The notes: a model not told the origin generated them from the letters alone. Shown: positions 35,804 through 48,788, counted from the stretch's first letter. The stretch: 64,000 nucleotides of DNA from Symsagittifera roscoffensis (GCF_963678635.1 NC_087069.1:52710938-52774937), one strand, 5' to 3'. Numbers and translations are program-made.

Positions 35804-37378
35804 TATGAGCTGACCAATCGAGTTTTTGCAGATACGTTTGAAGATGTCTCCAGCTAAGTTGGAAATACTAAAGTGGTGCGCGCAGTCCAGTCCAAGAGTT
35901 TGGTGACTATTTTTTCGAAATTCTTCAAAAACGTAAGCAAGAAGTATGATGAGGTCATTTAGGTTTTAAGAAATAGTAAACGAGTTATCCTTTTTTGATT
36001 TTTATTAAATTTTTTTTTTAAATTGAAAACAAAACGTAGATGCGTTTAAATTGAAAACTTGAATAAAGTTTGAATCCACTAAATCATTCTTGTTAGGTCA
36101 AATTTATTTTGGACCACGAAGGTTGCCAGTAAAAATAATCTAAACCCTGTCTATTAACTACTGTAAATTTCCAAACAACAATTTTTATCTCAATAACTCA
36201 AAAAGTTTGTAAAGTATTGAGTGTTCTTTCGGTTGTCAAAGAGCGTGAAAAAAGGGATCAAGTTACTTATTTTCTCCTACCGATGACACAATTCTTTTTA
36301 GTCGGTTTCTACAGTTATAACAAATGATTTATAAAGTAACTCACTATTTAAGAGCTTTTTACACATGTGAAAGACAATCTCAAAAACTGCCTTTCGGGGG
36401 GGGGGGGTCATTTTATCAAATTTTTGATCTTTAATTTGGTCAGTTGATTGTCTGTTTGGTTGAAAAATTGTATCAAAAAATAATTACGGGTGGTAGTAGT
36501 AACGATAAAAAACCCTCCGGGTCTGTATAGTGTCCGCGTTGAGTTTTTTTTACGGTACCTGAATCTTTGAAAAACGTAAGTTCGTTAACCCGAAAGGCTT
36601 TCGCGTTTCGGACTTCCAGATTTCGCTTCCAGATTTCGCTTCAGTGTCCTTTTATGAACCTCCGCTCGGCTCGGAGGCTTCATTTAATGGACTCACCAAT
36701 CATGATGCTACGAAAAACATCCAGAAGCGCAATGAAAGCACAAATGTATCATTCGCCAAATAACAAATACATACGGACGGAAAGTAAAACAAGATCATGG
36801 CTAGCGTCTATAACGAGTCTTACGCGTTTTCTGCATCTACTCTGCCTCTACTCTGCTATTGCCTAATTAATTTGGTTCTCGTAAGATCGGGTCGACAAAA
36901 TTTTTACTGCCTAAAGGCTATCAGCCAAGCCGAGCCAATTGAGTTCAATTTCATTTAAATAAAAACAATTGTGAGCACTTGGCTATGTCTCAATGTCCCC
37001 AGATACCGAGGTCACTCAAGAAACTAAGGCTGATATGCTATTACGATTCGGTTACTACATTACGATTGTTTTTATAGAGTAGAGAAATCCATCTTAAACA
37101 TCTGAGTTGGTTCGAACCTTTCTATCGCTTCCTAGTTTCTCATAACCTGAAAATTAAACTTGAACTTGTCAAAATAAGTTCAGATCATTCGAGGCAGCCA
37201 AAAATTAGAAACCCTTCCATTTTCTTGGTTCTTATTTTTCTTCTTTTTTGAGATCTTTGGCTCCTCGGTAGAATGCCAACTCCCATGCATCTACTCGTGT
37301 CTTGAGCCATATCGGTTGCTGAATACTCTTTATTTAATTTGGTACAAATCTTGGTTGCTAGTTTAGCTGATTCCTGGC

Positions 37379-37800
37379 TTACTTAGTTTGAGTGGTTTTT
37401 GTAGTTTCATAGGTTTTGTCACAAGGGTTACGTTTCAAAAGGTGCGTTGCTTCAATGTGTTTTGTTTTGATGTGATTTTTCAGTCCATCGATTGATTTGC
37501 ACAGCTTTCCCCCTTCATAAAACTGAGGGTTTGCTGGAGGTAACAAAAATTTCCTGTTTTCACTCTTTCGTTCCCATTCAAAAAAACTTGCCTGTTGGCG
37601 TTCCCAATTTTCAAGATGTTCCATTCCCTTGGTTATTTTTCGTCTCCACTCTTTCTTGTATATTGCTTTCTTGGTTGCATCACTCTAGTTTGTCCCCGCA
37701 TTTTCAGTAGCTTCCTCCAATAGAAAAATGTTTTGCTCGTGCAAAGGGAATGTTTTTGATATGTTCGAGACTGCTCAGCCATCCCTATAGGTCACATTTA
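37379..37800 (-). pseudogene. C2H2-like tail of a non-LTR-retrotransposon-type ORF, copy A
   Basis: The minus strand reads 'KKEWRRKITKGMEHLENWER', then 'QQASFFEWERKSENRKFLLP', then a degenerate zinc finger 'KLCKSIDGLKNHIKTKH', then a second partial finger 'NPCDKTYET'. From memory this layout (ENWERQ..SFF.WER then C2H2 fingers) occurs at the C-terminus of some non-LTR reverse transcriptases in invertebrates. The first cysteine of the CxxC is missing. No reverse transcriptase domain is visible upstream in the unit, so only the tail was captured, or the tail belongs to a different kind of protein. Confidence 0.45.
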
Positions 37801-38002
37801 TTCTTTGTTCTTTTTTTTATCCTCAGTTCGTGGCCTATTCTGTGGCCCCAATATGAGGTAGTCATGTGTTCTCTACTTTATGATTTTTTGGCTTGGGCTA
37901 GTTTCTTGCTTGTTCCGAAGTAACTCTTCTCACAAGTTCTCCTCTTCGAGGTGAACAGCCTTTTCTTGTTCACAAATTCTATTCGAAAACCATTGCTCCT
38001 GT

Positions 38003-38801
38003 TCACCCTCCGTGGAAGATCCACGTCATGATCTCATCCACTGATATCCCATCTTTGACCAAAGGTGTCATGTACAGTGGCATCAGCCTATTCATAGGAG
38101 GCAATTTGGTTCCGGTCGAAGATTTCGCCGCATCCCTCTGTCGCGACAGTGCCTTGGAGTGCGCTTGCAACAGACTCAGTGTCATCCTTGCTCTGGTGGC
38201 TGAACTCTTAGTCAAGCCAGCACGGTTACCGGATTTTGTTGTTGCCAAAAGATCACCTGAATCCTGCATTGCGTTTCTAGTCGTTTTAATTGTTCTTACC
38301 GTCACAAATTGATCTGAGGAGCTATTCACTGTGGTAACGCGCATCTCCTCTCCATTGAACCTTGAGAGATTGAACTTTTGAACCTCAGCTTCAATGAGAT
38401 ATGTAATCATTATCGTCTTCGCCATAGCGGCTTCCTTTTGGGTAGCGATCTCATCACCAGCTCCCACTACCATCGTAAAAGGGAAGATATTTCCGAAGAA
38501 CTCTTCAATTTTTTCCTGAATGAGTCGAAGAATTTCCCCTGTATGAGTCGATAGTTGAATCTCAGCTTTGATCTGTAAGCATCCCTTTTTTCATTTTTAT
38601 CGGCTGTTTTTGGGTATGAATCTCATCTCCTGCTCCTGCTCCCAGAGTATTCTTCAGACTATCCAAGAAAGAGGGTGGTGTGCACGACTTTCCCGGTTCC
38701 CCTTGAATCATCCTGAAGGCAGTGGGTGAAGTTTCTGTTGGGTTATCAATCGAAATGTTGGAAAATTCTCCTCGAAATATAGTTATACTCGAAAAAGCCA
38801 A
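38003..38801 (-). pseudogene. Decayed ORF of unknown (Gag-like?) protein, copy A
   Basis: The largest open piece is 38003-38473 (156 codons), with 'VGAGDEIATQKEAAMAKT' and 'ALSRQRDAAKSSTGTKLPPM'. A second piece at 38562-38801 includes 'MIQGEPGKSCTPPSFLDSLK' and another 'GAGDEIHTQK', so the protein had an internal repeat around GAGDEI-x-TQK. Coding-like sequence continues toward the zinc-finger tail in changing frames, suggesting one ancestral ORF over about 1.5 kb on the minus strand. No catalytic motif is visible. Family unknown. Confidence 0.4.
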
Positions 38802-39095
38802 GTCTTGCCTTGTTCCGCAGCAGGAGATTCACTATCCAGCCGTCTCGTCCTGGTCCTCCGGTTTCAAGTTTTCGGGATTTTTTTTGTGAACAGGACTCCG
38901 GTGTACCTCTACACAACCGAAAAGAACAAGCAAATTGAATGTCCTGTGCTTCATAATAGGTAACATTAAGACAGGAAAATAAGGTTCAAGGTTTTAGTTA
39001 CCGAAAGACCACGAGTCTGATTAAGTTATAACGGCACAGCCTATTTTCAATTTATGCACAGCAGTCAAAATTGAAATAACAAACAAATTGTTAGC

Positions 39096-42000
39096 ACAGT
39101 ATGATGATGTCTTTTAAGTTCCATGAGATAATAAACGAGCTATCCATTTTTATTTCTGTTAATCTTTATTTAAATTGAAAACAAAATGTAGATGCGTTTA
39201 ACTTGAAAACTAATATAAAGTATGAAACCACTAAATCATTCTTGTTATATCGAATTTATTTTAGACCAGTAAGGTTAACAGTAAAAATAATCTAAACCTT
39301 ATCTATTCACTGCTGTAAAGTTTCCGTACACCAATTTTTATATCAATAACCCAAAAACTTTGTAGGTAGTACGTTTGAGCGTTTTTTCGGTTGTCAAGGA
39401 GCGTGAAAAAAGATATTGTGATACTAGTTTTCTCGTACCGATGTCAGAAAGTCGGTTTCTACATTTATACCAACTGAATTACAAATAACCTAATAATTGA
39501 GAGCTTTTTACCCTTGTGAAAACAATCTCAAAAACTGTTTTTTCTGGAGGGTCAACTTATCAAATTTTTGATCTATAATTTGGTCAGTTAATGGTCTGTT
39601 TGGTTGAAAAGCTGTATCAAAACTTATATACGGCTAGTAGTAGTAGTAAAGATAAAAAAACCATCCGAGTCCGTTTAATGTCTGAGTTGAGCTGAGTTGC
39701 TTTTGCGGTACCTGAATCTTTGAAAAACGTAAGTTTGTTAACCCGAAAGGCTTTCGCATTTCGGACTACCCTTCCAGGTTTCTTTTCAGTGTCCTTTTAT
39801 GACACGGAGGCTTCAGTTAATGGACTCACCAATCATGATGCTACTAGAAACACCGAGGATCGCAATAAAAACACTAATGTACCATTTGCCCAAAAATACA
39901 TACCGACGGAAAGTAAAATAAGAGCTTAAAACAAATGGCTAGCGTCTAATTTGAGCTTTTACTTGTTTTTGACTGACTCTACTCCTTGCCAAATTAGTCG
40001 GGTAAACGTACGATTTGGTCGACAAAATCTTTACTGCCTAAAGGCTATCAGCCAAGCTGAGCAAATCGAGTTCAATTTCACTCAAAAACAGTCAGCTCTT
40101 GGCTATGTCTCAATGTCCCCAGATCACGAGGTCACTCCTGAAACTAATGCTGATATGCTATTACGATTCGGTTACTACATCACGATTGTTTTTATAGAGT
40201 AGAGAAATTCAACTCATCCATCGGAGTTGGTTCGAACCGTTCCTTTGCTTCCTAGCTTCTCAAAACCTGAAAATGAAAATTAAATTGTCAAAATAAGTTC
40301 AGTTCATACTGGGCAGCTAAAATTTTTAAACCCTTCCGTATTCTTGGTTCTTATTTTTCTTCTTTTTCAGATTTTTGGCTCCTCAGTTAAATGCCAACTC
40401 CCCTTGCATCTCTTTGTGTCTCGAAACACATCGGTTGCTGAATACTCTAGAGTGCATTTGGTACAGATCTTGATTGCCAGCTTAGCTGATTCCTGGTTTG
40501 CTTAATTTATGTGGTTTTTGGGAGTTTTATAGGTTTTGTCACAAGGGTTACGTTTGAAAAGGTGCGTTGATTCAGTGTGTTTTCTTTTGATATGATTTTT
40601 CAGTCCATCGACTGATTTGCACATCTTTCCCCATTCATAAAATTGAAGATTTGCTGGAGGTAATAAAAATTTCCTGTTTTCACTCTTTCGTTCCCATTTA
40701 AAAAAACTTGCCTGTTGGCGTTCCCAATTTTCAAAATGTTCCATTCCCTTGGTTATTTTTCGTCTCCACTCTTTCTTGTATATTGCTTTCTTGGTTGCAT
40801 CACTCTAGTTTGTCCCCACATTTTCAGTAGCTTCCTCCAATAGAAAACTGTTTTGCTCGTGCTAACCGGATGTTTTTGATATCTTCGAGACTGCTTAGCC
40901 AATCCCTATAGGTCACATTTCGGTCTTCGTTCGTTTTTCATCCTCAGTTCGTGGCCTATTCTGTGGCCCCAATATGAGGTAGTCATCTGTTCTCTTCTTT
41001 ATGATTTTTTGGCATGGGCTAGTTTGTTGCTTGTTACGTGGTAACTCTTCTCACAAGTTCTCCTGTTCGAAGTGAACAGCCTTTTCTAGTTCAAAAATTC
41101 TGTTTGAAAGCCATTGCTCCTGTTCAACCTCCTGTGGAAGTTCCTAGTCATGATCCCATCCACTGATATCCCATTGTTGACCAATGTACAGTGGCATCAC
41201 CCTTTTCGATATTCGGAGGAGGCAATTTGATTCCGTTCGACGTTTTCGCCGCATCCCTCTGTCGCGAAAGTGACTCAGAGTTCGCATGCAAGTCACTCAT
41301 TGTCATCCGTGCTCTGGTGGGTAAATTCTTAGTCCGCCAGCACACTTAACGGATTTGTTGTTGCCAACAAATCACTTGAATCCTGCATTGCGTTTTTAGT
41401 CGTTGTAATTGTACTTACCGTCACAAACTGATCTGAGGAGCCATACTATGTGGTCACGGGAATCTCCTCTCCATGAGTTGAACTATTGAAGCTCAGCTTC
41501 AGCAGTGATCTGTAATCATAATCGTTTTTGCCATAAAGGCTTCATTTTGAGCGATCTCATCACCAGCTCCCACTACCATCGTAAATAGAAAGAGGTTTCA
41601 GAAGTACACTTCAATCTCTCCGAGAAAGAGATAGTAGTGAATGTCTTTCCCTGCTCACTCTATATCTTATACAAGAAGTCGGTACTTGAAGCTTCCATCG
41701 GTTTCTCAGTCAAAATGTCGGACTCCTCTCCATGAGTGGAACAGTTGATCTATAAGTGGAACAGAAGGATGCTTTGATCTATAAGCATCCCTTTTTTCGT
41801 TTTTATCCTCTGCTTTTTGGGTATGAATCTCATTTCCTGCTCCTACTCCCAGAGTAGTTTTTCCCGGTTCCCCTTGAATCATCGTGAAGGCGGTGGATGA
41901 AGTTTCTGTTGGGTTCTCAATCGAAATGTCGGATAATTCTCCTCGAAATCTAGAGTTCTACTCGAACAAGCCGAGTCATGCCTTGTTCTGCAGCAGTAGA

Positions 42001-42262
42001 TTCACTATCCAGCCCTCTCGTCCTGGTCCCCAGGCTTCAAGTTCTTCAGAACTTTTTTGTGAACATGACTCCGGTGTACCTCTAATCAAGCAAAATGAAC
42101 ATGCATAATGACTGTCCTGTACTTCATAATAGGTATCATCATTACAGCAAAATAAGGTACTAGGTTTCAATTACCGAATGAACACGAACCTGATTAAGTT
42201 ATAACAGCACAACCTGTTTTCAATTTATGCACAGCAGTTAAAACTGAATTAACAAACACTTT
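39096..42262. repeat. 3.15-kb tandem unit, copy B
   Basis: Full-length second copy with the same landmark order, including 'gttaacccgaaaggctttcg' near 39737 and the tail relic at 40502-40920. Several small deletions compared with copy A shorten the coding relic (for example around 41160-41210), and the internal ORF is more broken here. Confidence 0.8.
40502..40920 (-). pseudogene. C2H2-like tail relic, copy B
   Basis: Minus-strand counterpart of the copy A tail: 'MEHFENWERQQASFFKWER', then 'KMCKSVDGLKNHIKRKH' and 'NPCDKTYKT'. Just upstream 'TYRDWLSSLEDIKNIRLARA' is readable in another frame. The two copies share the missing first zinc ligand, so that loss predates the tandem duplication. Confidence 0.45.
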
Positions 42263-43636
42263 GCTTTTGATATCTTCGAGACTGCTTAGCCATCCCTAGA
42301 GGTCACATTTACTCTTCGTTCGTTTTTCGTTCTCAGTTCGTGGCCTATTCTGTGGCCCCAATATGAGGTAGTCATCTGTTATCTTCTTTATGATTTTTTG
42401 GCATGGGCTAGTTTGTTGCTTGTTACGAAGTACTTCTTCTCACAAGTTCTCCTGTTCGAAGTGAACAGCCTTTTCTAGTTCAAAAATTCTGTTCGAAAGC
42501 CATTGCTCCTGTTCACCCTCCTGTGGAAGTTCCTCGTAACGATCTCAACCACTGATATCCCATCAAAGAAAGGTGTCATGTAACAGTGGCATCACCCTAT
42601 TCGATATTCGGAGGAGGCAATTTTATTCCGTTCGACGAATTCGCCGCATCCCTCTGTCGCGAAAGTGACTCGGAGTTCGCATGCAACTCACTCAGTGTCA
42701 TCCGTGCTCTGGTGGGTAAATTATTAGTCCGCCAGCACACTTAACGGATTTGTTGTTGCCAACAAATCACTTGAATCCTGCATTGTGTTTTTAGTCGTTT
42801 TAATTGTTTTTACCGTCACAAACTGATCTGAGGAGCCATTCTATGTGGTCACGGGAATCTCCTCTCCATGAGTTGAACTCTTGAAGCTCAGCTTCAGCAG
42901 TGATCTGTAATTATAATCGTCTTCGCCAAAGCGGCTTCATCTTGACCGATCTCATCACCAGCTCCCACTACCATCGTAAATGGAAAGAGGTTTCAGGAGT
43001 ACACTTCAATCTCTCCGAGAAAGATATAGTAGTGACTGTGTTTCCCTGCTCCCCCTATATCACCACGAAGTCAATACGTGAAGCTTCCATTGGTTTGTCA
43101 GTCAAAATGTCGGACTCCTCTCCATGGTTGAAGCTCAGCTTTGATCTACAAGCATCCCTTTTTTCGTTTTTGTCCTCAGCTTTTTGGGTATGGATCTCAT
43201 CTCCTGCTCCTACTCCCAGAGTAGTCTTTCCCGGTTCCCCTTGAATCATCGTGAAGGCGGTGGGTGAAGTTTCTGTTGGGTTCTCAATCGAAATGTCGGA
43301 AAATTCGCCTCAAATCTAGAGTTTTATTCGAACAAGCCAAATCATGCCTTGTTCTACAGCAGTAGATTTACTATCCAGCCCTCTCGTCCCGATCCCCAGT
43401 TTTCAAATTCTTCGGGACTTTTTGTGAACATGACTCCGGTGTACCTCTAATCAAGCAAAATGATTAAGCATAATGACTGTCCTGTACTTCATAATAGGTA
43501 ACATCATTGCAGCAAAATAAGGTACTAGGTTTCAATTACCGAATGACCACGAACCTGATTAAGTTATAACAGCACAACCTATTTTCAATTTATGCACAGC
43601 AGTTAAAACTGGATTAACAAACACTTTGTTAGCACA
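42263..43636. repeat. Partial tandem copy of the 3.15-kb unit (about 1.37 kb)
   Basis: From 'ttttgatatcttcgagactg' this duplicates 40870-42262 in direct orientation at an offset of about 1.39 kb. It contains only the coding-relic half of the unit (minus-strand piece at 43055-43249 with 'TLGVGAGDEIHTQKAED') and lacks the zinc-finger tail half. Breakpoints are at about 42262 and 43636. Confidence 0.8.
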
Positions 43637-46215
43637 GTATGATGAGGTCATTTAAGTTTTACGAGATAATAAACGAACTATCAATTTTTTTTACTAATAT
43701 GAAGTAAGAATCCACTAAATCGTTCTTTTTATGTCGATTTTGTTTTCTAAAATAATTTAAACCCTATCTATTCACAACTGTAAAGTTCCTGAACAACAAA
43801 TTTTATCTCAATAGCTCTAAAATCTTGTAAAGTAATATGTTTAAGCGTTCTTTCGGTTGTCAAAGAGCATGAAAACAGGGATCGTGATACGTATTTTCTC
43901 CTACTGATGTCAGAATTCTTTTTAGTCGGTTTCTACAGTTATAACAAAAATTACACTAATTAAGAGCTTTTCAAACATGTAAAAAAATCCAAAAACTGCT
44001 TTTTCTGGGGGGTCGACTTATCAAGTTTTTTGATCTATAGTTTGGTCAGTTATTGGTCTGTTTGGTTGAAAACCTGTATCAAAATATAAATCTGAGTAGT
44101 AGTTGTAGTAGTAATAGTAACGATAAAAACTCCTCCGGGTCCGTTTAACGCCCAAGGTCAGTTGCTTTTACGGTGCCTGAATCTTTGAAAAAATGAGTTC
44201 GTTAACCCGAAAGGCTTTCGCGCTTCGGACTACTCTCCCAAATATTGCTTCAGTGTCCTTTTATGAGCATCCGCTCAGCTGGAAGGCTTCAGTTAATGGA
44301 CTCACCTAACTTGATGCTACTAAAAACATCCAGGAGCGCAATAAAAACACAATTGTATCATTCGCCCAAAAACACATACCGATGGAAACTAAAACAAGAA
44401 CTTAAAACAAAAGGCTAGCGTCTATATTGAGCTTTTTTGTGTCTTTGACTGCTTCTACTCTGCCCTTGCCGAAGTATTATGATTCTCGTAAGATTGAGTC
44501 GACAAAATTGTTACTGCCTAAAGGCTACAAGCCGAGCAATTTGAATTCAATTTCACTAAAAAATAGTGAGATCTTGGCTATGTCTCGATGTCGCCTGATC
44601 ACGAGATCACTCCTAAAACTAAGGCTGATATGCTATTACGATTCGGTTACTACACTACTATTGTTTTCATAGAGACGAGAGAATCATCTTATCCATCGCA
44701 GTTGGATCGAACTGTTCCCTTGCTTTCTAGCGTCTCATAACTTGAAAATGAAAGTTGGAGTTGTCAAAATAAGTTCAGATCATTCCGGGCAGCTAAAAAT
44801 TAGAAATCCTTCCGTGTTCTTGGTTCTTATTTTTATTCTTTTTCAGAGTTTCTGCTCCTCGATATAATGCCAACTCCTTCTGCATCTACTCGTGTCTTAA
44901 GCCCTATTGGTTGCTGAAAACTCTTTAGTGCATTTGGCACAGATCTTGGTTGCTAGCTTAGCTGATTCGTTGTTTTTTTTAGTTTATGTTGTTTTTGTAG
45001 TTTTTTAGGTTTTGTCACAAGGGTTACATTTGAAAAGGTGCGTTGCTCCCGTGTTTTCTTTTGATATGATTTTTCAGTCCATCAACTGATTTGCACAGCT
45101 TTCCCCTTTCATAACACTGAAGATTTGCTGGAGGTAACAAAATTTTTGTTCCCATTTAAAAAACTTGCCTGGTGGCGTTCCCAATTTTCAAGATGTTCCA
45201 TTTCCTTGGTTATTCGTAGTGTCCACTCTTTCCTGTCCATTGCTATCTTGGTTGCTTCACTCTAGTTTGTCCTCGCATCTTTCATTTGCTTCCTCTGATC
45301 GAAAACTGTCTTGCTCGTGCAATTTGGATGTTTTTGATATCTTCCAGGTTGCTTGGCTATCCCTATAGGTCTTATTTAATCTCCGTTCGTTTTTCATCCT
45401 CAGCATGTGGCCTATTCTGTGGCCCCAATATGAGATAGTTATTTGTTCTCTTCGTTGTGATTTTTTGGCTTGGGCTAGTTTCCTGCTTGTTCCAAAATAA
45501 TTCTTTCCACAAATTCTCCTGTTCGAAGTGAACAGCCTTTTCTAATTCACAAATTCTGGTCGAAAACAATTGCTCCTGTTGAAATATCCTTTCCATGGTC
45601 GTCATGGTCTCAACCACTGATATCCCATCGTTAACCAAAGGTGTCATGTACAGTGGCATCACCCTATTCGTTGGAGGCAATTTGGTTCCGGTCGAAGATT
45701 TCGCCGCATCCCTCTGTCGCGAAAGTGCCTCGGAGTCCGCTTGCAACTCAATCAGTGTCATCTCTGCTCTGGTGCCTGAACTCTTTAATTGTTCTAATTG
45801 TTCTTACCGTTTTAATTGTTCTTACCGTCGCAAAATGATCTGAGGAGCCATTCTATGTGGTCACGGGAATCTCGTCTCCATGAGTTGAACGGTTGAAGCT
45901 CAGCTTCAGCTGTGATCTGTAATCATAATCGTCTTCGCCATAGAAGCTTCTTCATGGGCGATCTCTTCAAAAGCTCCAACTACCTTAAATGGGAGGAGAG
46001 ATCCGGAGTATTCTTCAATCTCTCCGAGAAAGAGATAGTAGTGACTGTCTTTCCCTGCTCCCCCTATATCATCACGAAGTTGGTGCTTGAAGCTTCCATT
46101 GGTTTCCCAGTCAAAGTCACGCCAGCACGGTTACCGGAACTTGTTGTTGCCAAAAGATCAACAGGGTCATCTCAGTTTCCCGAAGGACCAAAATTTAAAC
46201 ACATCGTAGGAGGCT
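43637..46215. repeat. 3.15-kb tandem unit, rearranged last copy
   Basis: The unit start 'gcacagtatgatgaggtc' is at about 43630-43637; landmarks follow in order, with the tail relic on the minus strand at about 45000-45390 and the coding relic from 45372. It ends near 46215 in a patchwork: 'agcacggttaccgga', found in copy A near 38220, is joined to sequence that follows a different part of the unit. The copy is therefore internally rearranged at its right end. Confidence 0.75.
45372..45761 (-). pseudogene. Decayed ORF of unknown (Gag-like?) protein, last copy
   Basis: 129 open codons on the minus strand with 'ALSRQRDAAKSSTGTKLPPT', then 'MTPLVNDGISVVETMTTMER', an E/Q-rich coiled-coil-like stretch and 'LILGPQNRPHAEDEKR'. 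This copy preserves the segment linking the main relic to the zinc-finger tail better than copy A, and supports a single ancestral ORF. In this frame the downstream tail is out of register. Confidence 0.4.
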
Positions 46216-46339
46216 GAAAACTGGCATGTATACTCGTCTTGGGTTGCTCTACAATAAATACCCATAAACATTTATTCCAAAATAATCATTTTTGAGCCTA
46301 CCCGGGGACGTTTTGGTCGCGTTTTCGGGAAAATTTGGG

Positions 46340-47060
46340 ATTTCCCGAAAAAAAAAGGATTTTTTCAAAAAGCTTTTTGCAATTAATTTTGCCTTGCAGA
46401 AGTTAGCCCATTAGATGGTCTTTCTAACGAGCCATAGAAAGTCAAAAAATTCTAAGTGGTTGCCGAGCTACACAGTTTCCCCACATCGTTTCGAGCCAAA
46501 ATCTCTTTCCCGAACGGGCATTTTTCTTCCCGAATTTCAACTTAGGTGACCAAATTGCGCCATTTTTGTTTCACAGACTGCTGGTGGTGTGTTGTAACTA
46601 AAACTGTGATCCTGAGCCTTTTTTATTGACCTGTGAAAAAAAAATGGCCAAAAAACGACAAAAAAATGCGTTTTTTTTTTGCAAAAATTCAAAATTTTGA
46701 AAGTTTGAGGCTCCGTAACTCAAAGACTACAATAGCTAAACCAAATATTTTTTGCATGTGCTTTCATCTGTCTATGATCTACTTTGAAAAAATAGTTGAA
46801 TACCGTATCGAGTTTTTTGAAGGTTTTACGAGATGCCAAAAAAAAACTCCGACCAAAAAAAAATGAAAATTCAAAAAAAAAATGTTTTTTTCATTTTCAC
46901 TTTAAGACAAGAAATAACTATTTTAATGATGTTAAAGGATACCAACTGGAACAATTGATTTGTTAACTCCAAAAAAACTAATAAAATCAACAGTTTCTTT
47001 TAATGGCTTGATTTGATTGCATCAGTCAAATGCAACATAATTTTTCATTTTTTTGAATAA
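46340..47060. repeat. 720-bp tandem duplication, copy 1
   Basis: The block matches 47065-47690 at an offset of 720 bp. Shared landmarks are 'gttagcc.attagatg', 'cgagctacac', 'ttcccgaatttcaacttagg', 'gactgctggtggtgtgttgt', 'ctcaaagactacaat' and 'tttttgaaggttttacgaga'. It has no open frame that is intact in both copies. Confidence 0.85.
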
Positions 47061-47064
47061 AAAT

Positions 47065-47690
47065 CAGCCCGAAAAAAAAGAATTTTTTCTTTAACTGCAG
47101 GAATCAATTCTTTGTTCTAAACGTTAGCCTATTAGATGTTCTTTCCAACGAGCTATAGAACGTTGAAAATTTCCATCTGGTTGGCGAGCTACACAATTTC
47201 CCCACATCGATCCGAGTCAAAATTTTTTTCCCGAACTGGCATTTTTCTTCCCGAATTTCAACTTAGGCGACCAAATTGCGCCATTTTTGTTTTACGGACT
47301 GCTGGTGGTGTGTTGTAACTACAGCAGGGATGCTGAATCTTTTTTAATGACCTGTGAAAAAAGAATGGCCAAAAAATGACAAAAAAAAAGCGTTTTTTTT
47401 GCAAAAATTCAGAATTTTGAAAGTTTGAGGAACCGTAACTCAAAGACTACAATTGCTAAACCAAATATTTTTTGCATGTGTTTTCATCTGTCTATCATCT
47501 AATTTGAAAAAATAGTTGAATACCGTATTGAGTTTTTTGAAGGTTTTACGAGATGCCAAAAAAAACTCCGACAAAAATTTCGAAAAATTCAAAAAAAAAA
47601 AATTCTTTTCCACTTTAAGCAATACATTTTCGTTTGATGATGTTAACAATACTAAAACAACTGAATAATCTATGGAATCGAATGGAATTA
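47065..47690. repeat. 720-bp tandem duplication, copy 2
   Basis: Second copy of the block, truncated at its right side compared with copy 1. It abuts the large satellite array, whose first recognisable monomer starts near 47694. Confidence 0.85.
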
Positions 47691-48788
47691 ACCCTGAAGC
47701 TCTACGACAAAGATTTGTTATCCTAAAAGCCAACTGAAGCAACTTCGCCAGTTTTGGACCTCCATTTGAGTTGGAATTTGGTTCGGATCATAACTTTGAA
47801 CCACCGGTCGCACAGCTCCCATCTTTTTCATGCAGCTGATCATCAACCATATCTAACTTCGCTAAAATTGAAAGTGAGCTGTGCGAGCACTCCTTCAAGC
47901 TCAAACAAGCGTTTTAGAGCCCTGAGACCCCCGTTTTTCAGCTCAAAATAGGGTTCTTCCGCTTCGATCAGTAGCTCCTGCAGCTCAACCAAGGTTGGCG
48001 CAAGCTCATCTAAGCTGGCTCTTAGACCTATCTTTTACGAGGAAGCGAATGTGCTTATCGCGGAAGCTCTACAGGCAAGATTTGTTATTTTCAACCCAAC
48101 TGAAGCAACTTCGTCAGTTTTGGACCTCATTTTGAGCTTGTTTACGGCTCGGGTCATAACTTTTTAAGGAACAATTGCACAGCTCCCATCTTCTTCATGC
48201 AGCTGACCATGAGCCATATCTAACTTCGCAAATTTGAAAAGAAGCTGTGCGAGAAATCCTTTAAGCTCAAATAAGCGCTCTAGAGCCCTGAGACCCCCAT
48301 TTCTCAGCTCAAAATAGGGGTCTTCCACTTCGATCAGTCGCTCCTGCAGCTCAACCAAGAAGCGCGCAAGCTCATCTAAGGTGATTCTTAGACCTAATTT
48401 TCACGAGAAAGCGAATGTTCTTATCCCAGAAGCTCTAGAAGCAAGCTTTGTTAGTTTTCAAGCCAACTGAAGCAACTTCGTCAGTTTTGGACCTCATTTT
48501 GAGTTTGTTTACGGCTCGGGTCATAACTTTTGAACCACCGGTCGCACAGCTCCCATCTTTTTCATGCAGCTGACCATCAACAATATCTAACTTCGCAAAT
48601 TTGAATCTAAGCTCTTTGGTTGAAGCTCAAATAAGCGCTTTAGAGCCCTGAGACCCCCATTTCTCAGCTCAAAATAGGGGTCTTCCGCTTCGATCAGCCG
48701 CTCCTGCAGCTCAACCAAGGGTCGCGCAAGCTCATCTAAGGTGGTTCTAAGACTTATTTTTCACGAGGAAGCGAATGGGTCTATCCCG

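Larger units (their letters stand above)
35945..39095. repeat. 3.15-kb tandem unit, copy A
   Basis: The unit begins at 'agtatgatgaggtcattt' and repeats after about 3.15 kb (copy B at 39096). Landmarks in order are: T-rich start, 'ctaaatcattcttgtta', a G run (36398-36408), 'gttaacccgaaaggctttcg' (36586), 'tactgcctaaaggctatcag' (36905), the zinc-finger tail relic (minus, 37379-37690) and the long minus-strand coding relic (38003-38801). Copies share about 80-90 per cent of bases by eye. Confidence 0.8.

Noticed and set aside
37101-37125. tRNA-like B-box 'ggttcgaacc' (also near 40230)
   Set aside because: No A-box at the correct distance upstream and no cloverleaf could be drawn; the string is a palindrome inside the 3.15-kb repeat.
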